Of a stretch of 64,000 nucleotides of DNA, positions 49,738 through 58,384 are shown in pieces. Every line of letters starts with the position of its first letter. Within the stretch, counting starts at the first letter, position 1. The translations under genes were made by a program, and so were the position numbers. The notes under the pieces were generated by a model. That model worked only from the letters and a program-made list of their open reading frames with translations. It did no database searches and was not told the origin of the DNA. The stretch is from Gluconacetobacter diazotrophicus PA1 5 (GTDB taxonomy: Bacteria > Pseudomonadota > Alphaproteobacteria > Acetobacterales > Acetobacteraceae), in NCBI RefSeq assembly GCF_000067045.1, contig NC_010125.1, positions 3,822,001 through 3,886,000 of the forward strand, read 5' to 3'.

Positions 49738-50544
49738 CAGTTCGTCGGGCTTCATCCTGCTGCTCTGCGCCTCGGTCGGGAAGGTTCCGGACTGGACTTC
49801 ACTGACGTAGGCGCGCAGCGCGTCCTCGATCGCGGTGCCGATTTCCGCGAAGCGTTTGGCGTGGCGGGGCGACTTGCCGGGGAACAGGCCCAGTATGTCG
49901 TGCCAGACCTGCACCTGCCCGTCGCAGCCCGCGCCGGCGCCGATGCCGATGACGGGGATCTGCAGCCGCCGGGTCACGGCCTGGGCCAGTTCGGTGGGCA
50001 CCAGTTCCAGCACGATGGCGAACGCGCCGGCATCCTGCAGGGCCAGGGCGTCGTCCAGCAGGCGCCGGGCCTCGGCGGCCTGTCTGGCCTGCACGCGCAG
50101 GCCCAGCGTGTGCTGGGATTGCGGCGTCAGGCCCAGATGGCCCATCACCGGCACGCCCAGTTCGGTCAGGCGGCGGACGGTGGGCGCGATCGTGGCGCCG
50201 CCCTCCAGCTTCAGGGCCTGGACCCCGGCTTCCTGCATCACGCGGCGGGCGGAGGCGATGGCGTCGGCTTCGGTCGCGTAGGTCAGGAACGGCAGGTCGG
50301 CCACCACCAGGGCGCGGCTGGTGCCCCGCACCACGGCCCGGGCGTGGCGGATCATGTCGTCCAGCGTCACCGGCAGGGTGGTGTCGAAGCCGTGGACCGC
50401 CATGCCCAGCGAATCGCCCACCAGCAGCATCGGCACGCCCGCGCGTTCGGCCAGCACGGCCGAGGGGTGGTCGTAAGCCGTCAGCATGGCGATCCGCTGG
50501 CCGGCGGGCTTCATGGCCTGCACGTCGAAGAGGGTGATGCGCAT
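49714..50544 (-). CDS. panB: 3-methyl-2-oxobutanoate hydroxymethyltransferase (ketopantoate hydroxymethyltransferase)
   Basis: This 276-residue enzyme of pantothenate/CoA synthesis transfers a one-carbon unit from methylene-THF to alpha-ketoisovalerate. The PanB TIM-barrel signatures are clear: [37 protein letters not shown] (metal-binding Asp), [16 protein letters not shown] and the active-site Glu in VLELVP, then IPVIGIGAG. panC is not in the window. Start ATG 50544 is the family start. Confidence 0.95.
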   Translation of the reverse strand: MRITLFDVQAMKPAGQRIAMLTAYDHPSAVLAERAGVPMLLVGDSLGMAVHGFDTTLPVTLDDMIRHARAVVRGTSRALVVADLPFLTYATEADAIASARRVMQEAGVQALKLEGGATIAPTVRRLTELGVPVMGHLGLTPQSQHTLGLRVQARQAAEARRLLDDALALQDAGAFAIVLELVPTELAQAVTRRLQIPVIGIGAGAGCDGQVQVWHDILGLFPGKSPRHAKRFAEIGTAIEDALRAYVSEVQSGTFPTEAQSSRMKPDELSRALNAE

Positions 50545-50586
50545 CGGGGGCTCCGCGAAAGATCGGACGCGTCGGGGGCGTCGGGG

Positions 50587-51165
50587 TTAGCTGTTTGGAA
50601 GGATCTGCCGCATGGCGCAACTTGGAAGGGTGCGCCGCATGGCGCAACGCCGGGCGGGGGGCAGGCCGTGCGCTGCCTCCTGCTTCAGGATGGCGCGCAG
50701 GCGCGGGGTCAGCGCCGCGTCGGCCAGCAGGTCATAGCCCGTGCGGGCGTAGAACGGGCCGTTCCAGGGTACGTCGCGGAACGTGGTCAGGGTCAGGGAC
50801 GCGAACGCATGGCGGGCGGCGTGGGCGGCGGCGTGGTCCAGCAGCCGGCGGCCCAGCCCGCGCCTCTGCCGGCCCGGCGCCACCGCCATCTGCCAGACAT
50901 GCAGCACCGGGCGGCCGGAGTCCGGGCCGGTCCCGTCCTCGACGGCCGCGCGGGCGGTCAGGAAGCCGGCAATGCCGGTGGCGTCGGCCGCGACCCAGCA
51001 GGTGCCGTCCCGGATTGCGGCCAGGTGGGCCTCGGCGGGCATGACGTCGTCATCCGCGATCCATGCCAGGTCGGGGATGCCGCGGAACACCTCGCCCGAT
51101 GTCCGCTCCAGTTCCGGCAGGGCGGCGGCATCGGCGTCGCACGCCGGGCGGATAATGTCAGTCAT
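50587..51165 (-). CDS. GNAT-family N-acetyltransferase
   Basis: This 192-residue GNAT protein has ADATGIAGFLTARAAVEDG, the acetyl-CoA loop VAPGRQRRGLGRRLLDHAAAHA and the final PFYARTGYDLL. The C-terminus contains a duplicated CAMR(R/Q) segment from a 14-bp direct repeat (CCGCATGGCGCAAC). This looks like a local duplication that has extended the end of the protein. It starts 38 bp after AsmA on the same strand, so co-transcription with the AsmA and MscS genes is possible. Its substrate is unknown. Confidence 0.87.
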   Translation of the reverse strand: MTDIIRPACDADAAALPELERTSGEVFRGIPDLAWIADDDVMPAEAHLAAIRDGTCWVAADATGIAGFLTARAAVEDGTGPDSGRPVLHVWQMAVAPGRQRRGLGRRLLDHAAAHAARHAFASLTLTTFRDVPWNGPFYARTGYDLLADAALTPRLRAILKQEAAHGLPPARRCAMRRTLPSCAMRQILPNS

Positions 51166-51203
51166 ACGAGGTCCCTGAACGAATCGAAGTCTTCTGCTTC
51201 CTT

Positions 51204-53228
51204 TTATCTCCTCCTTTTCCGGGGATGGCTCAACGCCCCCGGCGCGATCCCGGCGGCGGGGTTGGCATTGGCCTCCTGCACCGCGCGGGCGCAGACCGAG
51301 CCCTCGCCGACGCCGAACTGGATGGTCGGCAGCAGCGCCAGGGGCGGCATGACGACGCCCAGCCCGGCGGCGGCGGCGGCGCGGCCGATGACCTCGGCGC
51401 CGGGCAGGACGGTCGGGTCCTTCAGCGGGCCGGTGATGTGGAACGCGCCGGGCAGCGAGGCGACGGTGAAGTGCAGCGACCGGGTGGTCAGCGCGTAGTC
51501 GATCGCGTTGCGGCGCAGGTCGATGGTGCCGCTGCCCAGGGTGCGGGTGGAACCGGTCTGCAACAGCAGGGTACGGGTCTGGACGATGCCCTCGTTCAGC
51601 GGCAGGTCGGCGATGAAGCACTGCACGTCGGTCTTCTGCGGCAGGCCCAGTGCCGACAGCACGGCATTGCCCAGGCGCAGGCCCAGCATGTCGGGCAGCA
51701 GGGCGGACAGGTCGCCGCCCTGGTCCAGCACCAGCGTCAGGCCGCCGGTGCCGTGGGCCAGCAGGCTGGCCAGCGAATTGCCGGTGGCCGCCAGGGTGGC
51801 GTGGCCGCCGATGATGCCGCGCGCGCCGGTCCCGGTCGTGGCCTGCATGATGCGCGACAGGTCGATATGCGCGAAGTCCAGGCGGGCCCTGGCGGCGAAT
51901 CCGCCGGCCGCCGGCGTCAGGGTGACGACGCTGGCCAGCGTGCCGTTGCCCACCGCGAAATTCAGGCGCCTGACGTCGATCGTGCCGCTGTCGATGCGGA
52001 TGTCGGCGTCGATATTGTCCAGCGGCACGCGGCGGTTTTCGATATGGTCGCCGTGATAGACCATGTGCGCGTTGATCGCGCGCAGCTTGGGGATGTTGAC
52101 CGGGGTGTCGGGCAGCACGTTGGGGTCCTTGGCTTCCGCCGCCTGCTCCGCCGGGGTTTTCGCGCCCTTGCGCCGGGCGCCGATGAAGCCGCCCAGATCG
52201 ACCAGGTCGACCCGGTGCGAATGCAGGGTGGCGTCCACGAAGGGGACCGCCTGGTGCGGATTGACGCTGATCGCGCCCCCGATATCGCTGGAGCCCAGGC
52301 GGCCGCGCAGGTCGGTGAAGCGGATCATGCGCCGGCTGTAGTCCAGCCGTCCGGTCAGGTCGTAGGCCGGGGTCACGGGGATGGGGATTCCGGTCAGCGG
52401 ATAGAGCAGCGACATGTCCGGCCCGTTGAAATGCAGCGTCAGCCGGGCGCCGGCGAAATGGAACGGGTCGTCGATGGTGCCGGCCAGCGCGGCGGTGGTG
52501 GGTCCGTTGCGCACCGTCACGTCCAGCGGGTACGGGTGGGCCGGGTCCATCAGGCCCAGCAGCGCGCCGCCGACGGCATGCAGGGTCATCGGCTGGGCGG
52601 CATAGCGGCCGGTGGCGTCCACCACGATGCGGCCGCGATCGCCTTCGGCGGGGTTGGGGGGCGTGGTGTGCAGGGTGGCCGCCATTTCGGCGCGCAGCGG
52701 GGCGTCGGCCACGCGCAGGGCGCCGTCGGTGATGCGCAACTCGCCGATCGTCGGCCATTTCGTGGCGGGCGCGCCGGGCTGGGCGGGCGGCCCCATGGTG
52801 GTGTTGCTGGTCGTGGCGTTGCCGGGGCCGTCCTTGCGGCGGACGATATCCGCGCGCGGGCCGTCCAGCGCGATCAGGGGCAGCGACAGCGTGCCGTGGC
52901 GCAGCCAGTCCCAGGCGTCGATGGCGACGGTGGCGTGACGGGCGGTGGCGAAGGGCTGCTTTTCATCCTCGAAGCCCGCCGGCTGGTCGATCGTCAAATC
53001 GTCGGCGGTGACGGTCACGATGCGGCCCAGCCGCACATGCAGGTGCGCGATGGTGGTGCGGCGGTGCAGTGCCGCGCTGGCGCGCGAATCGACCAGCGGG
53101 ATGAACCAGTCCCACGACCAGACCAGGATCAGCACGACGATCAGGGCGACCAGGCTGCCCAGCCCGATCAGCCAGGGCCGGAGGCCGCGGCGCGGGCCGG
53201 TGGGGCGGCTGGACGGGGCTTTGCTCAT
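51204..53228 (-). CDS. AsmA-family envelope protein
   Basis: This 674-residue protein has one N-terminal membrane anchor (PWLIGLGSLVALIVVLILVW), a long periplasmic beta-rich part and the AsmA C-terminal region (VRIVDSGTIDVRRLNFAVGNG, LLLQTGSTRTLGSGTIDLRRNAIDYALTTR). AsmA/TamB-like proteins are thought to bridge the envelope and move phospholipids to the outer membrane. ATG 53228 lies 10 bp after the MscS-like stop, so the two are one operon. Confidence 0.88.
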   Translation of the reverse strand: MSKAPSSRPTGPRRGLRPWLIGLGSLVALIVVLILVWSWDWFIPLVDSRASAALHRRTTIAHLHVRLGRIVTVTADDLTIDQPAGFEDEKQPFATARHATVAIDAWDWLRHGTLSLPLIALDGPRADIVRRKDGPGNATTSNTTMGPPAQPGAPATKWPTIGELRITDGALRVADAPLRAEMAATLHTTPPNPAEGDRGRIVVDATGRYAAQPMTLHAVGGALLGLMDPAHPYPLDVTVRNGPTTAALAGTIDDPFHFAGARLTLHFNGPDMSLLYPLTGIPIPVTPAYDLTGRLDYSRRMIRFTDLRGRLGSSDIGGAISVNPHQAVPFVDATLHSHRVDLVDLGGFIGARRKGAKTPAEQAAEAKDPNVLPDTPVNIPKLRAINAHMVYHGDHIENRRVPLDNIDADIRIDSGTIDVRRLNFAVGNGTLASVVTLTPAAGGFAARARLDFAHIDLSRIMQATTGTGARGIIGGHATLAATGNSLASLLAHGTGGLTLVLDQGGDLSALLPDMLGLRLGNAVLSALGLPQKTDVQCFIADLPLNEGIVQTRTLLLQTGSTRTLGSGTIDLRRNAIDYALTTRSLHFTVASLPGAFHITGPLKDPTVLPGAEVIGRAAAAAGLGVVMPPLALLPTIQFGVGEGSVCARAVQEANANPAAGIAPGALSHPRKRRR

Positions 53229-53238
53229 GGGGTGCCTT

Positions 53239-55974
53239 TCATGCCGGACGCCGTGTCGGCGGGAGGGTGGCGGAGGTATCAGGGCCGGAGGCATCGGCGT
53301 CGGAGGTATCCGGCGCGGGGAGGGCCGGGGGCGGGACCAGGTCCACCTGCTGCACCGGGCGGGCCATGCGGATGCCTTCCTGCGCGAAGCGGAGCGCCAG
53401 CAGGCGGTTGAACGCGCGCTGGACCGGCCAGCGCGCGGCGTCGGTGCACACGATCTGGCCCAGCAGGGTGACGGCTTGGGAGGAAACGGCGTTCACGCCC
53501 CAGTATTGCAGGTCGCTGAGCATGCCCGGGCCCAGGTCCGGGTCGCCGCGCATGTCGTGCACGATGTCGGTCAGCACGGACGCGGCGTGGTCGATGTCCT
53601 GCCCGGGCGCGATGTCGACCGAGACCGAGGCGTTGCCCAGGCCGCGATTGGTGTTGGTGACGGTGGAAACCGCGCTGAAGGGGATGATGTGCACCGACCC
53701 GTCCGAGGCGCGCAGGCGCAGGGTGCGGATCGACAGGGTCTCGACCGTGCCCGACAGGCCGCCGGCGGTGACCGTGTCCCCGACCTCCATGGCGTTTTCC
53801 AGCAGCAGGAAGATGCCGGTGATGAAGTCCTGCACCAGCTTCTGCGACCCGAAGCCGACCGCGACGCCGATGATCCCGGCGCCGGCCAGCAGCGGGGCGA
53901 TGTTCAGCCCGATCTCGCTGAGCACCGTCATGGCCACCACGACGATCAGGCAGACCATCAGCATCGTCCGCAGGATGGGCGACAGGGTGCGCAGCCGCAT
54001 GGCGCGGATGGGTTGCGCGCTGCTGGTATAGCGGGTGATCTGCCGGTCCAGCACCGTGTTGACCCATTCCCAGATCACGATGCCGATCGCCAGCGCCACC
54101 AGGATGGTGGCGGCCGCCGAGATCAGCCGCCGGCCGATCTGCCCGGTGCCGAACCAGCCGAAGGCCGGCAGCCCCCAGGCCTGCAGCAATGCCACGGTGC
54201 CGGCGATGGCCAGCATCCAGGACAGGGTCCGCCGCACATAGGGGTAATAGCGCGCGCCGCGCCGCGACAGGTCGGACAGGGGCTGCTCCGCGTCCTCCGG
54301 CGCGCGGAACAGGCGGTCCAGCAGCCCGAACAGCAGCGACGCCACGATGCGGAAGGCGATCAGGACGCCCGCGGCGATGGCGAACAGGCGCCAGATCCGC
54401 ACATAGCCGCCGGGGATTTCCGCCGCCCAGACCAGCCACAGCGCGAAGTCGAGGATCAGCGCCACGATCCACCACCGCTCGGCCAGCCCGTCGAACAGGC
54501 TGCCGGTAAAGCGCGACCGCAGGCGGCGCGACGGTTGCAGCATGCGGGCGATCGGGACGCGGACCTGAAGGATCAGCCCGGCCAGCAGCAGGTGTTCCGC
54601 CAGCAGGATACACGCGGCCGATCGCGTCTGGCCGGGTTCGGGCAGGTCCAGCATGTCGCCGATATCGATCAGGCATAGGGCGGTGACCGGCACCGCCACC
54701 AGCCCGGTCGCCCACCACAGCAGCACCCGCGCCGTGTCGTTGCGCAGCGGCAGCGGGCGCAGGTGGGGCAGGCCGGGCGACAGCAGCACCCCCAGCACCA
54801 GGGCCGCCAGCCGGCCGATGGCATAGGCGTTGATCACGACCAGCATGATCGCCAGCAGCCGGGGCCCGTCGGCCAGGCCGGCGGTCAGGCTGTTCGCCAC
54901 CAGGCTGGCCACGCCGAAGAAGGCGGCGGGCGGCAGGATGTCCAGCCCCAGGCGCAGGGCGATCCAGGGCAGCAGCCGCAGCAGCCGCAGCGCGCGGCGC
55001 CGGGACTGGGCGTCGGCGGCGCGGGCGGCCTCGATGTCCGAGGCGGGCGGCGGGCCGGCCTCGGCCAGGTCGGGTTCCGGCCCGTCGCGGTTGGCATCGG
55101 CATCCGTGCCGCGTTCCGCAAGGTCGGGGGCGGGGGCATCCGACGGCTCGGGCAAGGCGGGTTCGGGCGGCGCGGTGGAGATGGGGGGCAGGCGCGTGGC
55201 CAGGTACGCGTCCATGCGGGCGACGCGCCGGTCCAGCGGGACGGCCAGCAGGCGTTCGACGACCAGTCCGGCCAGGATGGCCAGGCCCAGCCGCCAGGAC
55301 AGCGCGGCCAGCAGCGTGCGGGCCGCCCCGGGGGTCGTGATGTGCCGTATCCAGACGCCCACGATGTGCAGGTCGGCGAACAGGGCGCCGAAGCGGCTCA
55401 GGCGCTGGCCCAGCGTGCCGGCGGCCAGGGTCAGGCCGTGGAGGGTCTGCGCGCCCAGGCTGCCGGGTGCCAGGGCGATCTTCTGCTGCGCCGGTGGGGC
55501 GGCCGGGGCCGCCGGGGCCGGCGTGGCGGGGGCGGGCGCTGCCGGGGCGGTCCGGGCCGCCGGTGCCGGGGCCCGGGCGGGGGCCGCCGCTGGCGCCGGG
55601 GCGGGCGCCGAGACGGGTGCAGGGGCGACCGGGACCCCCATGGCGGGGGCGGCGCCCGGCGGCAGGGTGGCCAGGGTGCGCAGGTCCTGCACGAAGGCGG
55701 CGCGGCGCTCCGGGTCGTCCAGCGTGCGCAGCAGGTGGCGCAGTTGCGCCTGGTCCGGCAGGGGCCGCGATTCGGCCGGCAGGGAGGATGGTGGGGGGGC
55801 GGCCGGGCGCGTGGCCGGCGGCGCGGTGTCCTGCGCGCGGGCCGGGGACGTCAGGCCCGGGCCGCCCGCGATGCCGGCCAGCAGGAGGGCGGCCGCCGCC
55901 AGGATCGCAGCCGGCTTTCGGAAGGGAATGATGGAAGAATCAGGGCGTTGCCAGGCGCATGCGTCGGCAGGCAT
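53239..55974 (-). CDS. Large mechanosensitive channel (MscS family, MscK/YbdG-like)
   Basis: This 911-residue protein has a signal peptide, an Ala/Pro-rich periplasmic segment (about residues 45-165), around ten membrane helices, and a C-terminal MscS domain. That domain includes the Gly/Ala-rich pore helix LLAGAGIIGVAVGFGSQKLVQDFITGIFLLLENAMEVGDTV and the cytoplasmic beta domain (GTVETLSIRTLRLRASDGSVHIIPFS). Such channels release solutes on osmotic downshock. The acidic/Pro-rich C-terminal tail and the mid-protein insert (DAPAPDLAERGTDADANRDGPEPDLAEAG, partly) vary freely in the family. It is the first gene of an operon with asmA. Confidence 0.9.
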   Translation of the reverse strand: MPADACAWQRPDSSIIPFRKPAAILAAAALLLAGIAGGPGLTSPARAQDTAPPATRPAAPPPSSLPAESRPLPDQAQLRHLLRTLDDPERRAAFVQDLRTLATLPPGAAPAMGVPVAPAPVSAPAPAPAAAPARAPAPAARTAPAAPAPATPAPAAPAAPPAQQKIALAPGSLGAQTLHGLTLAAGTLGQRLSRFGALFADLHIVGVWIRHITTPGAARTLLAALSWRLGLAILAGLVVERLLAVPLDRRVARMDAYLATRLPPISTAPPEPALPEPSDAPAPDLAERGTDADANRDGPEPDLAEAGPPPASDIEAARAADAQSRRRALRLLRLLPWIALRLGLDILPPAAFFGVASLVANSLTAGLADGPRLLAIMLVVINAYAIGRLAALVLGVLLSPGLPHLRPLPLRNDTARVLLWWATGLVAVPVTALCLIDIGDMLDLPEPGQTRSAACILLAEHLLLAGLILQVRVPIARMLQPSRRLRSRFTGSLFDGLAERWWIVALILDFALWLVWAAEIPGGYVRIWRLFAIAAGVLIAFRIVASLLFGLLDRLFRAPEDAEQPLSDLSRRGARYYPYVRRTLSWMLAIAGTVALLQAWGLPAFGWFGTGQIGRRLISAAATILVALAIGIVIWEWVNTVLDRQITRYTSSAQPIRAMRLRTLSPILRTMLMVCLIVVVAMTVLSEIGLNIAPLLAGAGIIGVAVGFGSQKLVQDFITGIFLLLENAMEVGDTVTAGGLSGTVETLSIRTLRLRASDGSVHIIPFSAVSTVTNTNRGLGNASVSVDIAPGQDIDHAASVLTDIVHDMRGDPDLGPGMLSDLQYWGVNAVSSQAVTLLGQIVCTDAARWPVQRAFNRLLALRFAQEGIRMARPVQQVDLVPPPALPAPDTSDADASGPDTSATLPPTRRPA

Positions 55975-56113
55975 GGAACCTCCATGGGATGGGCGGGCGG
56001 TGGCCCGCGATCGCGGGCAGATGTGGTGGAAAACGTGCCGCGCGCCGTGAAGGTTGCCCGTTGGGGTGGTCGCGGGCCGGACCGCCCACCCGCGCGCCTG
56101 CGCAACCAGGCTG

Positions 56114-57022
56114 TCAGGAGCCGGTGCGGCGTGCCGCTATGGCGCGGGTGAATTCCGCGCCCAGCAGGAAGATCTGTGCCGAATAATAGATCCAGAGCAT
56201 GACGACGATCAGCGCCCCGGCCGCGCCGTAGGACGTGGCCGAGACCAGGTTGCCGATATACAGGCCGATCAGGGTCTCGCCGATCATGAACAGCAGCGCG
56301 GTGATGGCGGCCCCGGTCCAGATGTCGCGCCAGGCCAGTTCGTGGTCCGGCAGCAGGTGGAAGGTCGCGGCGAACAGCGTCATCACCAGGCCGAACGACA
56401 GGCTCAGGTTCAGCGCCTGGACCAGGCGCACCTGGCCTGGAAAGTTCCAGTGTATATGGCCCAGCAGGGTCGCAAGCGCGGTGTTCACCGTCAGCGACAC
56501 CAGCAGCAGGCCGGCCAGGGCGGCGATCAGCCCCAGCGCCAGTACGCGCTGGTACAGCAGGGCCGTCATCCAGGGTGTGGCAGGCGGGGGAGTCGCGGGC
56601 GGGGGCGTATCGGGCGGGGGGGCGGCCGCGGGCCGGGCGGCGATGCCGTCCGCCGTGTCATGCCGCCAGACGACGTTCAGGGCGGTCTGCAATTCCCCGA
56701 AGACGCCGGTGGCCGTGACCAGCAGCATGGCCACGGTGGCGATCCGCGCGGGCAGGCTGGCCGGGCTGCGGTGGGATGCGATCAGCATGTCCTGCAATGC
56801 CCCGGCGTTGTCCGGCCCCATCACGGCGCGGATCTGGTCGAACACCGCGCCGCGCGTCGCCTCCGCGCCATAGAGGACGCCCACGACGTCCACGATGATC
56901 GCCAGCACCGGCACGATGGAAAACATCGTGTAGAACGCGATCGCGGCGCCCCGGCTCAGTCCCTCGTCATCGATGAAGTTCGCGATCGACTGGCGGATGA
57001 CCGCCCAGGCCGTCCCGATCAT
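56114..57022 (-). CDS. YihY/BrkB-family inner-membrane protein
   Basis: This 302-residue protein has about six membrane helices and the family start FIDDEGLSRGAAIAFYTMFSIVPVLAIIV, then LQTALNVVWR (the conserved N-x-x-W) and WRDIWTGAAITALLFMIGETLIGLYIGN. The family was once called ribonuclease BN, but this is now regarded as wrong. The function is unknown; roles in envelope or lipid transport have been proposed. A Pro/Ala-rich loop (about residues 150-170) is an insertion relative to most members. Confidence 0.9.
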   Translation of the reverse strand: MIGTAWAVIRQSIANFIDDEGLSRGAAIAFYTMFSIVPVLAIIVDVVGVLYGAEATRGAVFDQIRAVMGPDNAGALQDMLIASHRSPASLPARIATVAMLLVTATGVFGELQTALNVVWRHDTADGIAARPAAAPPPDTPPPATPPPATPWMTALLYQRVLALGLIAALAGLLLVSLTVNTALATLLGHIHWNFPGQVRLVQALNLSLSFGLVMTLFAATFHLLPDHELAWRDIWTGAAITALLFMIGETLIGLYIGNLVSATSYGAAGALIVVMLWIYYSAQIFLLGAEFTRAIAARRTGS

Positions 57023-57052
57023 GGCGATGCTCGCGGATGCCGGGCGGGGTGC

Positions 57053-57235
57053 TCAGGCGTTCCAGTCCGATGTCAGGCGCAACCGGATGATGTCGCCCAC
57101 CGCGTTCAGTTCGGCCTGCACGCCGGGCATGATGTCGCGGATCGCGACCGTGGCGCAGGGGCGTGAGACAAGGGTGATCACGGCGCTGTCGGGCAGGGCG
57201 CCTTCCGGCGCCGGTCGGGGGGCGGTTATCGTCAT
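57053..57235 (-). CDS. Small hypothetical protein
   Basis: This 60-residue frame starts at ATG 57235 and is read on the same strand just upstream of the BrkB-type gene (30-bp gap). The sequence SAVITLVSRPCATVAIRDIMPGVQAELNAVGDIIRLRLTSDWNA looks coding by composition, and the frame fits an operon. No family is recognised. Longer versions beginning at 57481 are less likely. Confidence 0.45.
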   Translation of the reverse strand: MTITAPRPAPEGALPDSAVITLVSRPCATVAIRDIMPGVQAELNAVGDIIRLRLTSDWNA

Positions 57236-57517
57236 GGGGGGCCTCGCCATCCGATCGGGTTGCAGGCGGGACGCCGTGCCGCCGCTGGGTCGGCGAGCGG
57301 CGGCGCATGCGTCGCGCCCGCAGATCGAAACAGGTGGCGGCAGGGGCGGTTCCGTCCCGCCCATGCGATTACGAAAGCGTGATGGTGGGGCGGCGCGACC
57401 AGGCGGCAGCCCGGAAAAACCGGAACCCGAGGGCCCCGGTTTCCCACATGATCTGGAGTGCAGGAAGCGCTCCGCCGCCATGATGCTGCGTATGGCGTGG
57501 CGAAACGTTGATCCAGA
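57236..57517. other. Intergenic region without a clear gene
   Basis: No supported gene is present in this 282-bp stretch, only extended frames running on from the adjacent small gene. The promoter of the minus-strand BrkB-type transcript is expected here. No palindrome or terminator hairpin is evident. Confidence 0.35.
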
Positions 57518-58198
57518 TCAAGCCGTGACGTGTGGGTGCGGCTCGGGGACAGGTGGCCCCTTGCCGGTCTGGAACGTGTTCAGGAACATGCGCGTCACCG
57601 CCCGGGCGATCAGGGCGATGTGGTCGGGGTCGGAATCGACGGGCAGTTGCATCCGCTTCCGCCCGGTGATGCGGGTCTGGCACAGCGTATAGAACAGTTC
57701 CGCCGCCAGGACCGGGTCGGGCACTGTCAGCGTGCCCTCGCGCGTGCGGGCGGTCAGCCAGTCGGCCAGGATGCCGATCGCCTTCTGCGGCCCGACCTGC
57801 CAGAAGGTTTCCGCCAGGTGCGGAAAGGTCGCGGCCTCGGACACGATGATGCGGTTCAGCATCAGCGACAGGGGCGAGGTGGTCAGGTGGATCATCGCGG
57901 TGGCGATGCCGACCAGCGTGTCCTCGGGCGTGCGTTCCTCGCCGATCGTCTCGAACAGCCTGGGCAGCTTCTCGCACGCGCATTGCTGGATGAAGGCGGC
58001 GAACAGGGTCGCCTTGCTGTCGAAGTAATTATACAGCGTTCCCTTCGACACGCCGGCACCCCGCGCGATCTGCGACATGCTGGCGCCCTCGTATCCATGC
58101 GCCGCGAAGATTCGCCCGGCGCCTTCCAGGATCTGCTGCCGCTTGGCGGCCGATGCCCCCGGCAGGTCCGGCGCGGTGGGGGGCGGGGCGGCTGGCAT
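57518..58198 (-). CDS. TetR/AcrR-family transcriptional regulator
   Basis: This 226-residue regulator has an N-terminal TetR DNA-binding domain: KRQQILEGAGRIFAAHGYEGASMSQIARGAGVSKGTLYNYFDSKATLFAAF (about residues 19-70). The ligand-binding domain resembles AcrR-type efflux repressors of alphaproteobacteria (AEAATFPHLAETFW region). It is divergent from an outer membrane factor gene. A palindrome in the shared promoter fits a repressor site. Confidence 0.9.
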   Translation of the reverse strand: MPAAPPPTAPDLPGASAAKRQQILEGAGRIFAAHGYEGASMSQIARGAGVSKGTLYNYFDSKATLFAAFIQQCACEKLPRLFETIGEERTPEDTLVGIATAMIHLTTSPLSLMLNRIIVSEAATFPHLAETFWQVGPQKAIGILADWLTARTREGTLTVPDPVLAAELFYTLCQTRITGRKRMQLPVDSDPDHIALIARAVTRMFLNTFQTGKGPPVPEPHPHVTA

Positions 58199-58285
58199 GT
58201 GCGTGGTCTCTCCGGTGGTCGGTGCGTTGCTTTCCCGGTCCGGACGGATTGACCCGCCGAGGAAAGCCGATAGGGTGGCGGTAAT

Positions 58286-58304
58286 GACCGAACGGGTCGG
58301 TCAG
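58286..58304. promoter_or_regulatory. TetR-type operator between the regulator and the outer membrane factor gene
   Basis: TGACCGA-N5-TCGGTCA is a perfect 7-bp inverted repeat with a 5-bp spacer. It lies 88 bp from the TetR start and about 80 bp before the chosen start of the outer membrane factor gene. TGACCGA/TCGGTCA is a typical operator half-site of AcrR/TetR-type repressors. Control of both genes is inferred. Confidence 0.7.
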
Positions 58305-58384
58305 TTTTGGTGGATGATGTCATACCGCCTCCTGTCCTGTCGATAGGGCGATGGCGGGATCGAAGCGTAACAGGGGGCCGTCTG

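Noticed and set aside
50600-50650. Tandem CCGCATGGCGCAAC as a regulatory repeat
   Set aside because: It lies inside the coding end of the GNAT gene in frame and is best seen as a small coding duplication.
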